From Desarmillaria ectypa (Eukaryota; Basidiomycota; Agaricomycetes; Agaricales; Physalacriaceae): a stretch of DNA of 64,000 bases. The translations under genes were made by a program, and so were the position numbers. The stretch covers positions 3,286,001-3,350,000 of the forward strand of contig JAUDYN010000006.1 in assembly GCA_030407005.1 (NCBI GenBank), written 5' to 3'. This document shows, piece by piece, positions 57,861-64,000 of this stretch. The stretch's first letter is position 1, and the number at the start of each line of letters is the position of its first letter. The notes below the pieces were generated by a model. The model worked only from the letters and a program-made list of their open reading frames with translations. It did not search any database and had not been told where the DNA came from.

Positions 57861-60800
57861 GAATATATCTGATGGGTTTGTGGAGTTCATAGAGTCACTC
57901 TCAAGCTTGACTCTCTCCAGTCTGTAAGCTCATGGCAAGCTCATCAGTGATCTCTCTGAGTTGTTTAGGATAGACCCAGGTGAAAAGAGCTGCTTTGGTG
58001 ATTGCCAAGTTCTTAGCAGTACAGACCATTTGTAGAGTCCAGTCAACTCTAAAGGGTTTGTACCACACATGATCTAGTATCTCTGTGACCAGCAGGATTT
58101 TAGAGTTCGATACCCCCTTGTTAGGCAGGGTTTTGGTTTCAGATGTTAGAGTCAATAGACTTGATTGGGTCTGTTCATACTTTCCAGATTTGGAAAGCTG
58201 TATCATCTTCTTCATTGGGTACTTTGATAATAGTAGTTCTGTGGAACTGTCCCCTCTTTACTGCCTGGGCACTAGTGGATCCTCCCTGTTCTTCAGCTGT
58301 CACTACCACTGACAAGGCAGAAGTCATAGCACTAGCCTCTTCAGAGATGTCAACATAGTCATCAGGATTGGGTCCCACCATGGTCACAATATCCATCGAT
58401 GCCAGCATTTCAACCAACCCCTTCCCTCAGGCTGAGTCTGACAGTGTATGGCTTTTCTTCAGGGTAGTGTGCCCTATCCCAAGAGAGAATAGTGGCCTAT
58501 CTTAAGGATCCTGGGAACTTGGCAGGTCCCAGGGGTCTGCTGACTTATCTTTTGTTTTCTTTGGTCTTCAGGCTTAGTGAGCCTGATCCCCCAATGGCTC
58601 TGGCAAAGTGTGACTTGGCTCCCTAAGTGAGGGTGCAGGGATGTTCAGCTTCAGAGGTCCGAGGATGTCCTATCTACTGACCCCAGTCTGTGGTTTTATC
58701 CATATATCCAGTGTACTCCACATAGTGAGTCTATTGGACTTTGTTGCAGCATCAGCACCACCTGATACTGTGGCTGCTTCATTGGGGGCTCAGGAATTCC
58801 TATATATAATTATATCAGCATCTTATAATAGGATGATATACCTGTTTTTCAATTCTTTGGAGATTCTTAGCTTTGGGATTGGTAACAAAGTCATATTTTT
58901 TTGCATATGTAATTGTCTGTGTTTATAATATTCAGTCTGACCCACAGAAGCCAAGGACTCACCTGAGGCACTGGTCAAGCAAGGGGAATTGAACCCTTGT
59001 CAACCTACTCTTTTGCCTCTCCAATTGTGGCTATAGATGGCACCACTGCATTAGTGGGCACTACTGACTGAATGTCTTTAAAGTCCTTTCTCTTAAGACA
59101 ATTCTTGACCATGTGACTCTTCTCATTGTATCTAAAACAGTGACCTTCTGCTTTTTGTTGGTCAACTTCCATTGGTTGTCCTGATCCCCTATATGTTGTC
59201 CATCAGCCTGTACCTGAATCTCAATTGGGACCAGTGTTGGTCATCAGCTTTGGGACCAAGAAACTTGTCACCCCAGCAGTGGCTTTGCTGCTAGGTTGAT
59301 GTTGGGGGTTTCAGAACTCCTTCTTCTGTTCTTCTCATGGTATTCCAATGGTCTGATTGAAGACCCACTTGCACTGTCATTCTTCATACATTGCATGATT
59401 CACTCCTTCCACTTGGGATAGATGTAGGAAATGCTTATGCCTATATTGAAGATGAATGTAGTATAGGATGATGAAACTCCAAGGCATACTGCTCTGACCA
59501 TTGCACTGTGGTCATGTTCATCAGCTCCACATCCTGCCAGTTTGGCTTCTTCTTCCAATTTCTGAAAGTAGTGGAATGCCAGTTGTGTTCCCATATGCAA
59601 GTTGAACATGTGCTTCTCATGGACCTCCTTGATTGTGGGGTTCCTGAATTGTCAAGATAACATGTCAATGAAGTCCTCCCATGAGGGATATTAGAAGTGG
59701 GCAGCAGTACTATCCTAGGCATTGCTAACTCAGAATTTGGGTCTCTTATAAACCCACCAGTCCTTGGCAGCCCCCTTGAAGTGGGAGGTCACAAATAGTA
59801 CCAGATGCAATGGCACCTGAAAATAGTGATGGAACACTTTGAAGTAGGTGATACAATCACCTATGAAGCATTCAATGTCATCATGATCTCTCTTATACAG
59901 CATTAGGGGTTGGATGAGTATGGGTTTGATACCCATATAGGGGGCATCATTGGGGGCATTCCTAATAGAGTTTGGTATCAGGTCAGAAGGACTCTTTTCA
60001 GGGGGTGGTCATGGGATCAAATACCAATCTGATTACAGGGCAGGGTATCCTCTTGGAGGTTTTGTTGGCCTCCCACAATCTGGTTCTTTCCCTTTTTCTC
60101 TTTCTTGGAGATATTCTGTCATCTTGTTCCTGACAGCTTCTTCTTAGTGAGCTTCTCACACATTTCCTTAATACACTGTTTCTTTTCAGCTAGTGCAGCT
60201 CTAGTCTGCTGCCAAAGTTCCTCTGCTATGATGGATGGGGGTTCTACAGAGACAGAAGAACTCACTTTAGATTCTTTGCCTGCATCTGCAAATAGAATGC
60301 TACCACCCTGATAGGAGTGATAGCCAACTTGTCATACTCACCTTTATGGTGGTGAATCAGGAAGGGGTTGTAGCTGTATAGCCAGGGTGTCAGGCAGATA
60401 GTGAGGGTGAAATATATTTTAGGGCTGGAAAGTTTCCAGCCCACTATAATAGCCTAAGGGATGTGTGAGACTACTGAAATTTGGCTCTATGCCTCACCTA
60501 TTCTCTTTGGTTGGCCTTTCTCCTTGCCAGATCCCATAATGTGTGTCCCAATATGCATTGCTCCTTGACTGTCCTTAGTCATAGGCCTGAGGCCAGATCT
60601 CCTGCTATGGGCAGATATAGCTTGTGAAATCTATTAGCCTATATGCAGGTGCAGATGTTGGGACCTAGATTGGGACCTTGTATAGGGTTGCCCCTGTTAA
60701 GGGCCAACCACTCGTCCATTTCTAGGCAAATTCAGAGCCAAGGGATCCTAGCCTCCATGTTAGCATATTGTAGCTCTCAGGCAGCAGTCCTGAAGGGGCT

Positions 60801-61470
60801 GAATAGTCTCCTATTGACCTTTGAGAGCTCAGGCCATTCAAAATTGGCTCCATTGGGAGGGGCCACAGTTTCAGTATCAGAGGAGTTGTCATCTCGGATT
60901 TCAATGAGGGGGAGGGAAGAGGAGGAGTTTGTTTCTCCACTGGGCCAAGAGCCTTGCTCTTGAGTTTCGACAGCCCAGAGATCATAGAGATGAGTCTGGG
61001 GATGGGAATCTTCCATTCTGGTACAGTTGTTGTGTCCCATTCTTACACAGGTAAGATGAGTGGATAGGGTGTAGGGGGGAGGAGAGGACTCTCAATATTG
61101 GATTATAACCTATATATTCTGTGGGTGTTCTAGCATGGGGGAGGTGGGTCATTCCACCCTATTGTTGGTGCCAGCAGGGGACCTATTACACATCAGGAAC
61201 TCCTCAGAGGAATTTGTAAAGTGGACCCAGGAGTGGGGGAGGTTTTCTTGGACTTTGATGTCCAGACTTGTGGCTTCTGGTCATTAGATGACATATAGTG
61301 GATGATGGGGAGGGCAAGAGGGAAGTTGAGGTCATTGGTTTCTTTGTTAGTATAGACATGCCCTGAGTTCCTCTTTGTAAGCTAGTACAAAAAGAGTGGT
61401 GAATATCACCAGTAGTATTGCACTGCCAATAGTGGTGCTGATAATATGCCGTCTATGCATTGATATGCCA
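57861..61470 (-). pseudogene. gag of chromovirus B
   Basis: The minus strand shows a hydrophobic Gag start (SAILLVIFTTLFVLAYKEE near 61420-61370), a proline-rich and acidic part (60840-61040), and the Gag core with FIGDCITYFKVFHHYFQV and AKDWWVYKRP (59750-59900). A decayed zinc knuckle follows near 59110-59150, where the second cysteine is Tyr. There are many stops. The 5' LTR is missing because R1 copy 3 starts here. Confidence 0.75.
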
Positions 61471-61478
61471 TCTACACA

Positions 61479-62288
61479 TTCACACCTAGATTTTGCAATT
61501 TTGTAACAATACTATTGCACATCTATCCTATACTAGTGATACATAGAGGACTATAGCTGAGGCTTTGAGCTGATAGTTAAAAGCAGTAAGCAACTGGTAG
61601 AGCCAGGACTTAGATGCAACACTATTAGTGGGTTAAATCTACCAGCCGGCCAGACTAGTAACTCAAATGCTAGCAGGACTAAGTGAAATACAGCCACTAG
61701 CAAATAAAGAATGCTACTAGCACACAAAAACCAGGAGCAGAGTACACAGATCTCGTCAAGTTCTGTCACTAGCAGCCCAGACTGGGCATAAACGCCTAAG
61801 TCAGGATAACTAGTCACATGGCAATCTTGAAACAGAACTTAGAAATAAATTAGGAATGGATTAACCTTGAGCCCAGATCCGACTATTTCGATATAGATCT
61901 CTTATGATTGATGCTAGTGGAGCTGGACTGCACCCTCAATCATGATCGGATAGCTGTTACAGGCACCAATATCTGGATATCCATATAACTGCATTACTAG
62001 GGCATGTAGTTGTGCCAAGGGTGCGGAAAGATAAACTGTGGAGTCTCTAGACTGATCATTTGAAAAGAAAACAGACTAGACCAACTATTGCATGATTATT
62101 CACCATTATTCATGACTAGCCAAGAAATCCTTACCAATATACCCTATACCCAGATGATATTTATAGTTTTGCCTCAGTAGTATATAAGTAGTGGGATAGG
62201 CACTCATGCAAACCAGGCAAGCCATCCCCACAGTTGAGCCCTCACTGGTAGTAACTGGTGTCCCCAATTAAAGGTTTTTATGCTTAAC
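61479..62288 (+). repeat. 1.3-kb repeat R1, copy 3, truncated
   Basis: It has the same orientation as 7718-9027 and covers about its first 810 bases. There are more differences (mainly transitions, plus a short insertion near 61835). It is cut at 62289 by the LTR of element C. Confidence 0.8.
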
Positions 62289-62714
62289 TGTTACAATTTT
62301 TCTGTTATCTTATCTTATCCGAGTCATATCCATGACTCATCCATCTAATCAGCCACTGTCCTTACTTCATATCAACACTCTCACTGACCACCACCCCCAT
62401 TTATGCAGGATGCCACCCTTGTTCCCTCTCATTAGACCATGATCCATCCGACTCCCACCATCCTTTCAGAAACTGTACTGTTTCCTCATGGACCATATCA
62501 TTTCACCTATTAATATACACTGTACTTACAGTATATAAGTAGAGTAAACTTCACCATTGTACTCTATCTTTTGACTAAATTACATTCATACACCTCTTAC
62601 TGCACCACACTAAAGACCAGGCCCAGTTCTCTAATATGGGTGATTGTTTGAATGCATAACAGCCTGAGAGAACCACTTATGTCCCAAGTCACATGTCTAA
62701 GCAGGGCCATAACA
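62289..62714 (+). repeat. 5' LTR of element C
   Basis: 426 bp from TGTTACAATTTTTCTG to CCATAACA. TATATAAG is at 62532. The 13-mer ATCTTTTGACTAA at 62566-62578 lies about 30 bases downstream and should be at the start of the RNA. Confidence 0.85.
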
Positions 62715-62727
62715 TTAGTCGAAAGAT
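62715..62727 (+). promoter_or_regulatory. Primer-binding site of element C (self-priming type)
   Basis: TTAGTCGAAAGAT follows the LTR without a gap. It is complementary to 62566-62578 at 12 positions plus one G-U pair. It does not resemble the complement of a tRNA 3' end, which would begin TGG. Confidence 0.75.
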
Positions 62728-62759
62728 TCCCATCCTGCTCCTTCTATGCTAGCCATGAA

Positions 62760-64000
62760 GTAGCATCTACTCATGACCAATGACAACCAGAACAATAAAC
62801 GCACCATCATGATTGGCACTGCTATTGAGGGCACTGCACTCTTAATTTTCTTCACTGCTCTTCTTATATTAACATATGAAGAAGAAGCATGGATACTTCT
62901 TCACTGTGAAAGATGACCCTGACCACCAACTATCTCTCCCTGCCTGCTCTGACACCCCAACCATGTCCTTCCCCAGAGGATACCTCTCACCTGACTGGGA
63001 GAATGAGAAGAAATTCCACTTGTTCACTCCTGGGTCCACTTTGCAGACTCAAACACCTCTGCCTCCTTCACTGAGGATGCATATGAAGCTAAGATGTGAG
63101 CAAGACTTGCAATGTCCCAGCTGGAACAACCCACCCCCACCCCCACTGAAGAATATGCAAGGAACATACAAGCTACATTTGAGGATCCCCCACCTCCATA
63201 CTCCTTCCCTGCTCATCCTCATGCCCCTACCCATACAATTTGACCCCATGACTGGAGAGTACCTTCACAGTTGAACTCCTCCTCCCCTGAGCCCTGAAAC
63301 CCCAACAATACAGGGATGGATCAAAACCATTCCTATGGACCTTGGTTCAGAACTAATCCTGATGACCCCTGGGGAATGGACTCCTCAAACTCTCTCCCCC
63401 TTGTCAAGCTCTCTGACAACTCCAATGGGGAGCTTGACCCCCCAACCCCACCAATCCCCACTGCCCCCAACAGCCCCTTTAACCCAAATGGGGCAGACTA
63501 CAACTGGCCTGACCTCTCTGAGATCAATTGGGACCTATTTGGCCCCTTCAGGACTGCTGCCTGGAACCTTCGACATGCTGACATCGAAGAAAGAATGCTC
63601 TGGACTGAGTCTAGACCTGATATGGATGAGTGGCTGGTGCTCAACTGGGGTGACATCATCCAGGGCACCAATCCCAATGCCACCATTCATGCCCGCATTC
63701 ATATGAACAGGCACTGAAACCTTTTCCCCACTGCTGCTGAGGACTTACTACCAGGGTTACAACCCCAAGATGAGGATGAGCAGTGGGAATTGGAATGCTC
63801 CCTTTGGAGGCTATAGCGACTGAAGGCAGACTAAGAGGCAGAGGAGGGGCAAGACACCCAGTTTTAATTATGGACACTATGACAGGCTGGATTACTTCCA
63901 GCCTCAATATATGAATACTTCAGGCTATCTGCCTGATATCCCAGTCACAAGACCATGTCCCTTGCCCAACTTGCTGCCACACAGTTGGGCATGTCAACAA
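62760..64000 (+). pseudogene. gag of chromovirus C, cut by the window end
   Basis: ATG near 62777 opens a frame with a hydrophobic run (GTALLIFFTALLILTYEEE, about 62820-62880). The frame then stops, and Gag continues one frame over: MSFPRGYLSPDW at 62963, a proline-rich part with PPPPYS near 63190, and an acidic part followed by FNPNGADYNWPDLSEI and NLRHADIEE (63316-63717). The downstream Gag core is beyond the window. It is less damaged than the other copies. Confidence 0.75.

Noticed and set aside
1..64000. CRISPR arrays, operons and bacterial-type regulatory sites
   Set aside because: None seen. Introns, chromoviruses and gene families show a fungal chromosome, where these are not expected.

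Overview
The window looks like a chromosome piece from a filamentous basidiomycete, probably an Agaricomycete. The genes carry many short introns of about 45-60 nt. There is an F-box gene of basidiomycete style, a small four-helix membrane protein, a Zn2Cys6 transcription-factor family, kinase-tail fragments and many chromodomain Ty3/gypsy retrotransposons. The species cannot be named from the sequence.

Layout. Positions 1 to about 16.7 kb are nested, decayed retrotransposons: gag-pol fragments of related chromoviruses on both strands, several 0.4-kb LTRs and two almost identical 1.3-kb repeats facing each other. This part is AT-rich and nearly free of CG. From about 16.7 to 50.7 kb lies a CG-normal gene island. 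From about 50.9 to 64 kb the sequence returns to CG-poor retrotransposon material, with a nearly full gag-pol on the minus strand and the 5' part of another element on the plus strand that runs off the window.

The gene island is built from repeated use of one gene module: a Zn2Cys6/fungal_trans regulator (minus strand), an alpha/beta hydrolase (minus strand, only pseudogenes here), a four-helix membrane protein (plus strand) and an epoxide-hydrolase-like enzyme (minus strand). Regulator copy 1 (21129-24296) is intact by my 15-exon model. Copy 2 (43457-46417) lacks its last exon. Copy 3 (26970-30175) is a pseudogene. The membrane protein is intact at 47042-47761 and broken near 30.8 kb. Both epoxide-hydrolase copies (31174-32395 and 48025-49223) are open. 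The copy-2 module sits between the arms of a large inverted duplication (41740-43090 against 49290-51250). Single genes in between are an F-box protein (33113-34655) and a small secreted cysteine-containing protein (36509-37003).

Main observations. (1) All three regulator copies need the same 6-nt microexon to supply the third zinc-binding cysteine. (2) The chromoviruses carry a 13-nt sequence after the LTR that is complementary to a 13-mer at the expected RNA start, as in Tf1/sushi self-priming, with covariation between subfamilies. (3) A solo LTR has a perfect 5-bp target duplication, and a paralogous segment preserves the empty site. (4) The Gag proteins appear to begin with a membrane-spanning segment, followed by a proline-rich region with PPxY-like motifs. 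All calls are by eye from the sequence; no search was run.
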